Source of the DNA: a virus
Virus record (IMG/VR): IMGVR_UViG_3300003543_000028
Span: 1-42,622 of that record
Direction: 5' to 3' (one strand)
Length of the DNA: 42,622 nt
Made by a program: the position numbers and the translations under genes. The notes beneath the pieces were generated by a model. It did not search any database. It was not told the DNA's origin and saw nothing but the letters and a program-made list of their open reading frames with translations. Positions 1 to 8,316 of this stretch are shown one piece after another. Within the stretch, counting starts at the first letter, position 1. Every line of letters begins with the position of its first letter.

Positions 1-1677
1 AATGGTAATAGTATCATTAACTTTCTAAAGAACTTTAGTAGTTCAACGCCACAAGATGTAAGTGTGGATTGGGTAAATGATGATGGTAGTGTAGAGACTA
101 AAACATTTGCTAATATTAAGAAGTTTCAAGATAGTGTAGATATTAAAAACAATAACAATGAGCTTGTTAGCTCAACAGGAGAAAATTTATCTATACATAA
201 TGCAAACAATATAGAAGGTAAATCTCTACTTGATATTCAAGGTATGGTTACAAACCCTCACAACTTTAAGTTCTTGGTTGATACCGAGAGAAGTTTCCCG
301 GAAAGATGGATGGTGGGAGTAAATCAGAAGAATCAAATAGTAGGTTGGGGGTACCAAAACACTTATATATATAACTCAGGTAATTCTGATAGTCTAGGAA
401 GTTTTGTGTATGAAGTACCTTTTGAAGTACAAGGATTAGAGCCAAAAGAAATTATAGCTACTACTTGGGGGATTTATCTATTATATCCTAATGGAGATTT
501 ATATACAAGAGGTCATAACGGCTACGGTCAATTAGGTAGAGGTAATACGAGCCATAATACTACAGGGTTCGAAAAAGTATTAACAGATGTTATAAAGGTA
601 TCAACTAGTTCACATGGCTATCACCAAGACTATATTAGTGTCTTAGCACTAAGAGAGGTAGATGGAGTTCGTGAAGTCTGGGGAGCTGGGAGAAACGGCT
701 ACGGTCAATTAGGTAGAGGTAATAATACTGAGAACAGAACTACTTTTGAAAAGGCACAGTTTACATCGGATTTAACTGGTGAAGACTCTATTATAGATAT
801 ATTCGTAACAGATACGAATATAATTTCAACTTATGCTCTTACAGATACAGGTAAATTATTTAGCTGTGGATGGAATGGAGATGGTGGATGCCTAGGATTG
901 GGTGATACTACAAATCGTAGCACATTTACACTAATTACTGGTAATCTCGCAAATGAAGAGGTTATAGAAGTTGTTACTGGAGGTGGGACTAGGTCTGGAA
1001 ATAATGCTTACTATAGACACTCAGTAATCGTGAGATGCGCAAGTGGTAGACTATTTTCTTGGGGCTATGGAGGAAACTCTGAACTAGGTTTAGGAAATAC
1101 AATCAGTTATAATACTCCACAAGAGATAACTTGGTTCGCTGATAATGGTCTGACTGTTACCTCACTATATGGATTTAGAGGCTCTTGGACAAACTACTTC
1201 GCTATCTGTAGTAACGGAAAGGCTTATGCTTGGGGTTACAATAGTTATGGGTCTTTAGGTATAGGTAATACATCAATTACTGGTACACCTACTGAAGTCA
1301 TTTTGCCATATGCAGATGGTCTAACAGTTAAGAAGATATATAGAGGAGCTGGAAGTGGCACATATAGTTATCATCACGGGACATTGTTTGTATGTGATAT
1401 AAACGGAAGAGATGTTATATATAGTGCTGGGCATGATGGAGAAAATCAAGTTGGTGATTACTCAGGACAAGCTAACACTCCTAGGCAAATACGATTTGGT
1501 GTTAATCCAAATGCTAAAGTTAAGCAAGTATCTACAGGGGGTTCTAGCAGTTCTTGGTTCTATGTTTGTTTATTTGACAATGGCGAGGCTTATGCTTGGG
1601 GTGATAATGATTACCAAACTTGTAGGCTTTACGACAGCAATAGTAATATAGTTGCACCAGCACTAATAGGAGCATAA
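1..1677 (+). CDS. Tail fibre with RCC1-like beta-propeller (3' part, open at left edge)
   Basis: The frame is open from base 1, so the GTG at 64 is not needed as a start; the 5' end lies outside or, on a circle, at 42026. The visible 558 residues carry about seven RCC1-type blades, each with a W/A-G-x-N-x-x-G-x-L-G-x-G-N core such as GYGQLGRGN (twice, with near-identical DNA around 515-545 and 692-722), GCLGLGD, SELGLGN and SYGSLGIGN. RCC1 repeats fold into a seven-bladed propeller used for protein or ligand binding. The short stretch before the propeller (VSVDWVNDDGSVETKTF) resembles phage fibre linkers. Its place after other fibre genes and before the lysis genes suggests the receptor-binding tip of a tail fibre. 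The fold is well supported; the role is inferred from context. Confidence 0.75.
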   Translation, partial: NGNSIINFLKNFSSSTPQDVSVDWVNDDGSVETKTFANIKKFQDSVDIKNNNNELVSSTGENLSIHNANNIEGKSLLDIQGMVTNPHNFKFLVDTERSFPERWMVGVNQKNQIVGWGYQNTYIYNSGNSDSLGSFVYEVPFEVQGLEPKEIIATTWGIYLLYPNGDLYTRGHNGYGQLGRGNTSHNTTGFEKVLTDVIKVSTSSHGYHQDYISVLALREVDGVREVWGAGRNGYGQLGRGNNTENRTTFEKAQFTSDLTGEDSIIDIFVTDTNIISTYALTDTGKLFSCGWNGDGGCLGLGDTTNRSTFTLITGNLANEEVIEVVTGGGTRSGNNAYYRHSVIVRCASGRLFSWGYGGNSELGLGNTISYNTPQEITWFADNGLTVTSLYGFRGSWTNYFAICSNGKAYAWGYNSYGSLGIGNTSITGTPTEVILPYADGLTVKKIYRGAGSGTYSYHHGTLFVCDINGRDVIYSAGHDGENQVGDYSGQANTPRQIRFGVNPNAKVKQVSTGGSSSSWFYVCLFDNGEAYAWGDNDYQTCRLYDSNSNIVAPALIGA

Positions 1678-1678
1678 A

Positions 1679-2098
1679 ATGGAAATTTTAGTAAGAAGTA
1701 ATTATAAAGATGGGGCATTTAGCCCTAAAGTATTAGGTTATATAAAAGCCTTTGTATTGTTGGAAGTTAGTAAATCTTCTAAAGAATTAGAGTGGTTCTC
1801 TCGGTGGAGATTATCTGACAATGAGGAAGATTTAATTACTCAGTGCATAGCTAGTATAAAAAAAGTAGAGGATAGAAAACTAAAAACTGAAGGTAAATTA
1901 TATCCATCAACTAAACACATAGTGAGTTTTACTAAAGATGATGCTATGGGGATGTTACAAGTTAAAGCTGCTTTTGAATTAGGTTTACCTGAAACAATTA
2001 TAGAATTTAGTAACGGTACTAAAATGCCAATAAAAGCAAAAGACTTCCCAGGATTAGCTAAATGGTTTGCAGTTGAAAGAAATAGTTTCTTTATATAA
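1679..2098 (+). CDS. Hypothetical protein after the fibre gene
   Basis: This 139-residue protein has a good ribosome site (AGGAG, 7 bases before ATG) that overlaps the end of the fibre gene, so the two are probably co-translated. I see no transmembrane segment, signal peptide or known catalytic motif. The sequence is mixed charged and hydrophobic with K-rich patches (SIKKVEDRKLKTEGKL). Small genes directly after a fibre gene in phages often encode fibre assembly chaperones, but I recognise no such family here, so this stays an inference from position. A hairpin follows at 2125-2147. Confidence 0.6.
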   Translation: MEILVRSNYKDGAFSPKVLGYIKAFVLLEVSKSSKELEWFSRWRLSDNEEDLITQCIASIKKVEDRKLKTEGKLYPSTKHIVSFTKDDAMGMLQVKAAFELGLPETIIEFSNGTKMPIKAKDFPGLAKWFAVERNSFFI

Positions 2099-2124
2099 CC
2101 AGAAATCATATTGATAGTTTATAA

Positions 2125-2147
2125 AGTATTCAGATAATCTGAATACT
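2125..2147 (+). terminator. Hairpin before the lysis genes
   Basis: Perfect inverted repeat AGTATTCAGAT / ATCTGAATACT with a single A between the arms. There is no U-run after it, so it is more likely an mRNA-processing or attenuation hairpin than a strong terminator. It sits in the only gap between the fibre block and the lysis block. Confidence 0.45.
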
Positions 2148-2166
2148 CTAGTGAAAGGATAAAAAA

Positions 2167-2616
2167 TTGGATGCTCAAACAATAATTAGTCTTGTGATAG
2201 CGCTAGGTGGATTTGTTTCCACTTTTGCTGTATTGAAACAAAAAGTTTCTGATGCTTTCGTAAGAGACGAGGAGCAAGACACTAGATTTAAAGAATTTAA
2301 AAATAAGCTTGAGCTAGAACTCACAGACTTACAGAAATTTAAAAATGAAAGTAAGCCTCATCTTGAGCATTTAAGTAGGGTAGAGCAAGCAATAACTAAA
2401 AAACTAGATGGTTCTATTCAAGAGATTGTGAAACTTAACCAACAAGTTACTCAGTCTCCTACAATGAAGGAAGTTAGAGACGAATTTGTAACTAAAGAGA
2501 TGTATAAGCAACTTGAGAAGCATATAGATGAGAAGTTTACGAAGATGGAAGCAAATCAAGAGAAAACTAATGATATGCTGCATCAAGTATTACAAGCTCT
2601 AAATAAGGAGAAATAA
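2167..2616 (+). CDS. Membrane-anchored coiled-coil protein, possible spanin or lysis accessory
   Basis: The start is TTG, chosen because GAAAGG lies 8 bases upstream and no in-frame ATG occurs before the hydrophobic segment. Residues 4-23 (TIISLVIALGGFVSTFAVL) form one membrane span with a short N-terminal side. The remaining 125 residues are charged and heptad-like, rich in K, E and Q, as expected for a long coiled coil. One N-terminal anchor plus a coiled coil is the plan of i-spanins (Rz-like), and the gene is followed directly by a holin-like and a lysozyme gene. It overlaps the next gene at 2616. No embedded o-spanin lipobox is seen, so the spanin role is only suggested; it could also be a structural or holin-regulating protein. 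Confidence 0.6.
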   Translation: MDAQTIISLVIALGGFVSTFAVLKQKVSDAFVRDEEQDTRFKEFKNKLELELTDLQKFKNESKPHLEHLSRVEQAITKKLDGSIQEIVKLNQQVTQSPTMKEVRDEFVTKEMYKQLEKHIDEKFTKMEANQEKTNDMLHQVLQALNKEK

Positions 2617-3062
2617 TGTTTAAGGTGGTTGGAAGCTTATTAGGTGGCATTGTCAATGGAGTATCTGGATACTTTAAGAGCAAGCAAGAACTTAAGAAAG
2701 TTAAACTTGAAAGTGAAAAGAAAGTGATTGAAGCTAGAGCTAATGCAGAGATTGCTATTAGTGAAGCTAAGATACAACTGGCAAAGTCTGGACAATCTAA
2801 TGATTACAACTTGGATATGATGGCTATGGAGAATATGGAGAAAAGTTACAAAGATGAGTTTATACTTATCGTTTTCTTAGCTCCTATGATTATGGCTTTT
2901 GTCCCTGGTTATGACACAATAGCTTTAGCAGGTTTTAAAGTAATCTCACAGATGCCAGAATGGTACAGATATATTATTATAGGTATGGTTGTAGTTATAT
3001 ATGGTATGAGAGGTATGTTGAAAGGCTTAATAAATAAAAAGCTTACTTTGGGAAAGAAGTAA
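2616..3062 (+). CDS. Holin-like protein (3TM gene-transfer-agent holin type)
   Basis: 148 residues, with AAGGAG 5 bases before ATG. The N-terminus is an amphipathic or glycine-rich segment (VVGSLLGGIVNGVSGYF), followed by a charged helix (residues 20-65) and two hydrophobic segments: about 87-104 (FILIVFLAPMIMAFVPG) and about 122-137 (WYRYIIIGMVVVIYG). The pattern KDEF...P...AF.PG...GF...MPEWYRY fits, from memory, the family called Holin of 3TMs for gene-transfer release. Holins form the timed hole in the inner membrane that lets a cytosolic endolysin reach the wall, and the lysozyme gene next to it has no signal peptide. Lysis role is well supported by context and layout. Confidence 0.7.
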   Translation: MFKVVGSLLGGIVNGVSGYFKSKQELKKVKLESEKKVIEARANAEIAISEAKIQLAKSGQSNDYNLDMMAMENMEKSYKDEFILIVFLAPMIMAFVPGYDTIALAGFKVISQMPEWYRYIIIGMVVVIYGMRGMLKGLINKKLTLGKK

Positions 3063-3079
3063 GCTCTCAAAGGAATATT

Positions 3080-3589
3080 ATGGACTTAATGGTAAAACTT
3101 GAAGGATTGAAATTAGTGGCTTATGATTGTACTGCTGGTAAAAGAACAGTAGGAATTGGGTTTAATATGGAAGCTTCAGGAGCCAGAAAAGTCTGGAATA
3201 AACTTAAGATAGCAGAGGATTTTGATGATGTGTTTTACAAGAAAGCACAAATATCGGAAGCTTCTGCTTCTAAGTTATTTCACAAAGCTTGGGGCTGGTG
3301 TGAAAAGAAAGCTTCTGAGAGAGCTAAGGAACTTAACCTAGAATATAACAGTATGCCAGATTATAAGAGATTTATACTAGCTGATATTGTGTATAACACA
3401 GGTAGTATAAAGAAGTGGAGAAAGGTACTTATTAATAAGACACCTGAGTCGGTATTGTTAGAAGCTAGGAGAAATCCTAAAGAACTAATGGATAGTAGAG
3501 TTGCTAAGATAGGTTACTATTTTGGCCTAATAAAAGATTTAGAAGAAGCTAGACATTTAGGTTTAGAACACGCTAAATATATAGTATAA
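3080..3589 (+). CDS. Endolysin, GH24 lysozyme type
   Basis: This 169-residue protein cleaves the glycan strands of peptidoglycan. The N-terminus reads LEGLKLVAYDCTAGKRTVGIG, which carries the phage lysozyme triad in the spacing E-8-(D/C)-5-T: Glu8, Cys17 and Thr23. Many homologues have Asp at the middle place; here Cys fits the spacing, with Asp16 next to it. The helical C-terminal half (DYKRFILADIVYNTGSIKKW) matches the conserved lysozyme core. There is no signal peptide or SAR-type hydrophobic start, so export depends on the holin encoded just upstream. AAAGGA lies 7 bases before ATG. Family assignment is firm; which residue is the nucleophile is inferred. Confidence 0.82.
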   Translation: MDLMVKLEGLKLVAYDCTAGKRTVGIGFNMEASGARKVWNKLKIAEDFDDVFYKKAQISEASASKLFHKAWGWCEKKASERAKELNLEYNSMPDYKRFILADIVYNTGSIKKWRKVLINKTPESVLLEARRNPKELMDSRVAKIGYYFGLIKDLEEARHLGLEHAKYIV

Positions 3590-3598
3590 GAAGATATT

Positions 3599-5098
3599 AT
3601 GCAGTTAAATCAATTCAATGGTGGTATCAATGTAAGAATGGCTCCTCATACTATAGGAACTAATGAAGGTATAATTTATACTAATATAGATAATGCTGGT
3701 GTGTCTTTAAAGCCAATTAAAGCTGATAAAGATGAAAACACTAGCATCGATAAGTATCTTTATAATTATAAAGATACCTGGCTAAGTTCAGCAAATTATA
3801 GAGATTATCAAAAGTTTCAAGAAAAGCTATATTATTCTGATGGATTAGGTAGACCTCAAAAGACTACTGATGGTGTGAACTGGTTCAATTTAGGGATTGT
3901 TAAACCTGATAATGCTCCTACAATTACAGAAGATGTAGCTGGAGTAATAGAAGGTACATATCAATATTGTTATACTTACTATAATAATTCAGATGGTACA
4001 GAAAGTATGCCTAGCCCATATAGTTCAGAACTTACAGTATCGGGTAAGAAGATTAAAGTTACTTATATAGCTTCAACTGATGTTCAAGTAGATAAAATTA
4101 GAATATATAGAATAGGTGGAAATCTACCTACTATGGAGTTAGTTATTGAAGTAGCTAATGCAACTAGTAACTATCTAGATAACTTAGGGGACTTACAAAT
4201 AGAAGGTACAGTATTAGCTACATTTAGCAATAAAGAAGCTCCTACTGGATTAAGCTATATAAAAGAGTCTAATGCTATGCTATTTGGTGCAAAAGACGAT
4301 AAGCTATATTATAGTCAAATTGCCTACGTAGACTACTGGAGTGCTTTTAACTTTATAGATTTTGATGACACTATAACTGGTATAGGTGCAATAGGTAATG
4401 GTTTATTAGTGTTTACAGAGTTTAAGACTTATATAGTAACTGGAACATCACCAGAAACTCTAAGCAAGTATTTACTGAGTGGGAACCAAGGTTGCTTGTC
4501 TCATAGAACAATTAGCTTTGCTAAGAATACTTTAATATGGCTAAGTTCTGATGGTATCTGTGCATCTTCTGGTGGAGATATACAAATAGTATCTAGAGAT
4601 AAAATGGGTAAGATACAACTAGACAATGTGAAAGATAGCGTTGTTTATGATGATGTATACTATTTGTCTTATGATACAGATGATATTCTATGCTTTGATA
4701 CTAGATTTGGTAATATTATAAAACATATATCAGGCTCTACTGAATGCTTCCATATCTATGATGATGTGTTATACTATTCATATAATGGCCAACTATATAG
4801 TATGTTTCAAGATACTAATTATAGAGAGTTTTTATATAAATCAGCTGAGTTAGGTGATGGTCAGATTAGTAATTTAAAGAACTATAAAAATATCTACTTA
4901 AATGTGATAGGTACTATGGCTATTAAAGTTTATATTGACTCTGTACTAATTGGTACTTATAATGTAGATACTAGTACACATGAAATCAAATTGCCTCAAG
5001 ATAAGAGAAGAGGTTATAGTATACAGTTTGAGATTAATGGTGTTGGAGAGCTTAGAGAGATACAGTATGTTGTGGAAGGTAGACAAAATGGGAAATAG
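3599..5098 (+). CDS. Tail nozzle / stabilisation protein (T7 gp12 or P22 gp10-like)
   Basis: This 499-residue protein starts MQLNQFNGGINVRMAPHTIG, typical of podovirus nozzle proteins that close the tail tube (FxGGIN...P..I..NE). The body is rich in beta strands with repeated DDxxYYxxYD-like strands (KLYYSQIAYVDYWS, DDVYYLSYDTDDILCFDT, DDVLYYSYNGQLYSM), as expected for the beta-propeller of this family, and the C-terminal part looks like a beta-sandwich. Its length is between P22 gp10 and T7 gp12. The ribosome site is weak (GAAGA). The 3' end overlaps the next gene by 11 bases. Role: lower tail tube, binding the fibres. Assignment rests on the N-terminal motif, fold pattern and context. Confidence 0.72.
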   Translation: MQLNQFNGGINVRMAPHTIGTNEGIIYTNIDNAGVSLKPIKADKDENTSIDKYLYNYKDTWLSSANYRDYQKFQEKLYYSDGLGRPQKTTDGVNWFNLGIVKPDNAPTITEDVAGVIEGTYQYCYTYYNNSDGTESMPSPYSSELTVSGKKIKVTYIASTDVQVDKIRIYRIGGNLPTMELVIEVANATSNYLDNLGDLQIEGTVLATFSNKEAPTGLSYIKESNAMLFGAKDDKLYYSQIAYVDYWSAFNFIDFDDTITGIGAIGNGLLVFTEFKTYIVTGTSPETLSKYLLSGNQGCLSHRTISFAKNTLIWLSSDGICASSGGDIQIVSRDKMGKIQLDNVKDSVVYDDVYYLSYDTDDILCFDTRFGNIIKHISGSTECFHIYDDVLYYSYNGQLYSMFQDTNYREFLYKSAELGDGQISNLKNYKNIYLNVIGTMAIKVYIDSVLIGTYNVDTSTHEIKLPQDKRRGYSIQFEINGVGELREIQYVVEGRQNGK

Positions 5099-5624
5099 TA
5101 GTTTTATACAGTTACCCCAAGATGTGAGTGACCCTCAGCAACTTCGTAGGTTCTTAGATAAACTTATACTTCAGATAGATATAGCTTTTGGTAATAGAGG
5201 TAGTAATCAATTTACTACCGCTTCTGAAGTAAACAGTGATATTAACAGTATTCAAGAAACTCTAGATTTTATAGCTTCTGAAGAAGAGAAGTTTATTAGA
5301 GTAGATGGGAGTAGAGACTTTAGTGGTGTTGTTAAGTACTCAAGTGACTTAACTTTTACTGATGATAAATCATTGATAGCTAAGAAATATGCTGATGATA
5401 ACTATGAGCCAAGCTTTACTAAGGATACTGCATTTAATAAGGACTTTGGCACAGGAGCTGGTACAGTAACTGAAGGTGGAACAACTACTAATAATCCTCA
5501 GCAATCTGATATAGCTGATTTAAATCAGACTATTAGTGACCCGCCTACTCAAACTGAGGTACAAGCAATAAGTGATAAAGTGGATGCTATGTTAGGTGCT
5601 TTGAGAAGTGCTAATATTATTTAG
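5088..5624 (+). CDS. Virion-associated hypothetical protein
   Basis: I place the start at ATG 5088 (MGNSSFIQLPQDVSDPQQL), because GGAAGG lies about 10 bases upstream and the overlap with the nozzle gene is then only 11 bases; the frame is open further upstream but out of phase with a real gene. The 178-residue product has an N-terminal helical segment (PQQLRRFLDKLILQIDIAFG) of a kind seen in podovirus proteins encoded next to nozzle genes. After that comes a fibre-like middle part (FIRVDGSRDFSGVVKYSSD), a T/G/N-rich linker and a C-terminal coiled coil (ISDKVDAMLGALRSA). Probably a minor tail component; no exact family is recognised. Confidence 0.6.
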   Translation: MGNSSFIQLPQDVSDPQQLRRFLDKLILQIDIAFGNRGSNQFTTASEVNSDINSIQETLDFIASEEEKFIRVDGSRDFSGVVKYSSDLTFTDDKSLIAKKYADDNYEPSFTKDTAFNKDFGTGAGTVTEGGTTTNNPQQSDIADLNQTISDPPTQTEVQAISDKVDAMLGALRSANII

Positions 5625-5658
5625 TTTAATGTTATTTTAATGTTAATCTTGATATAAT
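5625..5658 (+). promoter_or_regulatory. Late promoter upstream of the ejection-protein cluster
   Basis: This 34-base element has TTTAATG at positions 1-7, TTTAATG at 12-18 and GATATAAT at 27-34. It shares length and phase with elements at 34298, 36407 and, on the other strand, 20575, 27520, 33771 and 33860. It lies in the gap between 5624 and 5664 and would start RNA within a few bases of the ATG at 5664. Confidence 0.7.
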
Positions 5659-5663
5659 ATTAC

Positions 5664-6071
5664 ATGATAAACATTAAAATTATAGATGATAAAGATTATA
5701 ATGAACTGTTAAAGCTTTATCAAAGTTACCAAGATATACTCCCTACCAACTATGGAAAGTTTATATCTGCTAAGCTATTAAATGAAGAATTAGCAATAGT
5801 TAACTCTAGAGCTTTCGGATTATATAAAAACTCAGACCTAGTAGGCTATATAATCGGTTTTGGTGTAGATGATACGTTTACTTTCAGCTCTATGTATGTG
5901 GATAAGGCTAGCAGATATTTTGTTACCAAATTCTTACAAAGTACTGAAAGTATTATAAAATCCACAGGTTATAATAAGTGGATAGCTACTAGTGTTACGG
6001 AACAGTCTAATAGAATGTTCCTGCACTATAAAGCTTTGCCAATAGAAATTAAATATTATAAGGAGATATAA
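5664..6071 (+). CDS. GNAT-like acetyltransferase candidate in the late operon
   Basis: 135 residues. The order of elements (IKIIDDKDYNELLKLY, then GLYKNSDLVGYIIGFGVDD, FTFSSMYVDKASR and a C-terminal NRMFLHYKALPIE) follows the GNAT fold, but the canonical RxxGxG/A coenzyme A loop is missing, so it may bind another ligand or be structural. Podoviruses often carry such a protein beside their internal virion genes. The TATAAT of the upstream promoter ends only 5 bases before this ATG and no ribosome site fits in between, so the message may be leaderless. It overlaps the next gene at 6071. Confidence 0.5.
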   Translation: MINIKIIDDKDYNELLKLYQSYQDILPTNYGKFISAKLLNEELAIVNSRAFGLYKNSDLVGYIIGFGVDDTFTFSSMYVDKASRYFVTKFLQSTESIIKSTGYNKWIATSVTEQSNRMFLHYKALPIEIKYYKEI

Positions 6072-6736
6072 TGGGTGGACTAATAGGCGGTATTACTGAT
6101 GCAATAGGTATTACCAACCATAAAGGTGAACGGCAAGCAGCTGCAAATGCAGCTCAAGCTACGGCTAACCAAGCAGCATTAGGTAAAGAGTCACTAGAGA
6201 TGTCTAAGGAGCAATTAGATTTTCAAAAAGCTCAATATAATGACTGGAAGGATATATATGGTACTTTACAAGAGCAAATTAATGACTACTATATGAAGTA
6301 TGATGCTTCAGATGTAATTGCTAATAAATTAGCTCAAGTAGACCAACAATATGGACAACAAGAAAATCAGTTAACTAAGACTTTAGCACAAAGAGGTTTA
6401 GGTGGTAGTGGAGCAGAAGCTCAAGGGCTTACTCAACTAGCTCAAGGTGAAGCAGCTCAAAAGAGTAATATAAGAAGTACAGCAGCTGATGAAGCTATTA
6501 ATAAAAGAATGCAATTTCTTGGCTTAGGCTTAGGACAAGGTACACAGATGTTGGGTACTACTGCACAAGTATCTAATAATGGTGTTAATGCTGCAGTTAA
6601 TTTAGCTGCGCAGAATGTTCAAATAGCTGGACAGCAGTCATCATTGCAGGGCAAATTAAGTATAGCTAATATGTCAGCCACATCAGATGCTATAGCTGGT
6701 ACTGCTGGTTTTGCCAGCGGAAAAGGATGGGTATAA
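6071..6736 (+). CDS. Internal virion / DNA ejection protein, small
   Basis: 221 residues with AAGGAG before ATG. The sequence starts with a glycine-rich hydrophobic segment (MGGLIGGITDAIGI), followed by a long A/Q-rich helical region (residues 18-75) and a repeat-like middle part (QLTKTLAQRGLGGSGAEAQG). This composition is typical of podovirus ejection proteins (T7 gp14 and P22 gp7/gp20 type), which are packed in the head and form a channel across the envelope after attachment. The motif ..R.L..RG..GSG.. is one I associate with such proteins. It shares one base (TAATG) with the next gene. Family name uncertain, class fairly sure. Confidence 0.65.
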   Translation: MGGLIGGITDAIGITNHKGERQAAANAAQATANQAALGKESLEMSKEQLDFQKAQYNDWKDIYGTLQEQINDYYMKYDASDVIANKLAQVDQQYGQQENQLTKTLAQRGLGGSGAEAQGLTQLAQGEAAQKSNIRSTAADEAINKRMQFLGLGLGQGTQMLGTTAQVSNNGVNAAVNLAAQNVQIAGQQSSLQGKLSIANMSATSDAIAGTAGFASGKGWV

Positions 6737-8316
6737 TGGGAGCATTTGAAACAGGCTATAATATAGCTACAGGGGCAAGTCGAAAGAAAATTCAAGAGTC
6801 TGCTATAAAGTTAGAGTCTGCTCAAGCTGGTAGTTATGAAGCAACTGCTAATAAGACTGAGCAGGAAGTTAAAGCTTTAAAAGAGCAAAATTCTTTACTT
6901 CAGATGCAAACTCATATGATACAAAACCAAATAGCTGCTAAAGATTTAGAACAAGCTACTGATGAGTTAGTAACTAATGGTAACTATGAGCATTTTAATA
7001 AGATAATTAAAACTAATTCTACTATAGCTGCGAAGATGAAAAACAACTATGGTGTAAGCGCTATTAGACCTATTGACTGGAATAGTAAAATGGATATAGC
7101 TGAGCTAAAGAAACAAGGGTTTACTGAAGATGATATAGCTAAGTTAGATGATGACTCTAAAGCTGGTATATCACAAGCTTTCTATATGACAGATGCTGGA
7201 CATATAACTAGCTTAGATGACTTCGTTCAACATACTGGATATCTTAATAGAGCTACATCAGATAAGCTAAATGCTTACACTCAGATGAAAGATAAATTAG
7301 CTAATATAGGTAAGCACTTAAGTACTGACCAGGTAGAAGCCCAGTCTGCTAATACGTGGCTAGAAGCTCATCCTGATAGGACTTATAATGACTGGAAGAA
7401 TGTAGCAATACAGAATAAGACTAAAGCAACTATAGAGATTAATAAAAGTAAGCCCACAGCAGCAGGTAGTGCAAGAAGAGATACACTAAAGCAACTAAGG
7501 GAAGCCGCGGCAGCTGACCTCGGTTATAATTATTGGTCTGAGGTACCTGCAGATAAAAAGCTTGAGGTTAGTCATAGCATAAATACTCGTATGCAAGGTG
7601 GTACATCTCAAGTAAGAGAGGATAAAGATGTTAAAGATATTGTAACTTCTAGTGATATAGGTAAGAAACTTAATAGTGGTGATAACTCAATATCAAGCAG
7701 CGTAAGAGAAAAAGCAGAAGCAGCGTTTATTCATACAGATAAGTATAAAACTTATAAGAAAGCTAAGTTAGCCTTTGATAGTGAATATAATAACTATAAG
7801 TTTACTAATGAGCTTAATAATAAACTGCAGGTTGCTATTAAGTCTGGTGATTACAAAACAGGGTTTATAGACACCCTTAAAACTACTGTAGCGAAGTATA
7901 GCTCAACAGAACTTAGAGGTTTTATGGGTATGGATGAAGTTAAAATAGCTAAGAAGCTAGGTTTAGAAGGTTCACTAGGTAGAAGTATTGCAGGTGTGCT
8001 AAAGGAAATGTCTGGTACAGCCGCTTCTGACAGTGAGTTTGGTAGAACCCTTAGCTATACATTAGGTAGTCAGTACTATGATGAAAAGTCACAGTCAGTT
8101 CTTATGAATAATACAGTTAATGACCTTAAGACTAAGCTAATAAATAATGGTAGAACTCTTAGAGGTGTAGGCTTTGTTGGCAGTGTTCATGATAAACTTA
8201 CTAAATTAGAGGGTGTTAAGCAAACAATGATTAAGCAAGGTATCATAGTTAATGGCTACACTTACATAGGCAATGGTACAAGTAACAAATCTACTGACTG
8301 GGAGAAAATTAAATAA
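6736..8316 (+). CDS. Internal virion / DNA ejection protein, medium
   Basis: I prefer ATG 6736 (MGAFETGYNIATGAS) because AAAAGGA lies 8 bases upstream and the ATG overlaps the previous stop; an ATG at 6727 is the alternative. The 526-residue product is almost wholly helical and hydrophilic, rich in K, A, N and Q, with a coiled-coil start (residues 12-75) and no membrane span. Its position between the small ejection protein and the portal, and its similarity in size and composition to P22 gp16/gp20 and T7 gp15-like proteins, suggest that it leaves the virion with the DNA. No enzymatic motif was seen. Confidence 0.62.
   Translation: MGAFETGYNIATGASRKKIQESAIKLESAQAGSYEATANKTEQEVKALKEQNSLLQMQTHMIQNQIAAKDLEQATDELVTNGNYEHFNKIIKTNSTIAAKMKNNYGVSAIRPIDWNSKMDIAELKKQGFTEDDIAKLDDDSKAGISQAFYMTDAGHITSLDDFVQHTGYLNRATSDKLNAYTQMKDKLANIGKHLSTDQVEAQSANTWLEAHPDRTYNDWKNVAIQNKTKATIEINKSKPTAAGSARRDTLKQLREAAAADLGYNYWSEVPADKKLEVSHSINTRMQGGTSQVREDKDVKDIVTSSDIGKKLNSGDNSISSSVREKAEAAFIHTDKYKTYKKAKLAFDSEYNNYKFTNELNNKLQVAIKSGDYKTGFIDTLKTTVAKYSSTELRGFMGMDEVKIAKKLGLEGSLGRSIAGVLKEMSGTAASDSEFGRTLSYTLGSQYYDEKSQSVLMNNTVNDLKTKLINNGRTLRGVGFVGSVHDKLTKLEGVKQTMIKQGIIVNGYTYIGNGTSNKSTDWEKIK

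Noticed and set aside
4980-5087. Extended N-terminus of the gene after the nozzle
   Set aside because: This part overlaps the nozzle gene in another frame and lacks a ribosome site; ATG 5088 has one and gives a minimal overlap.
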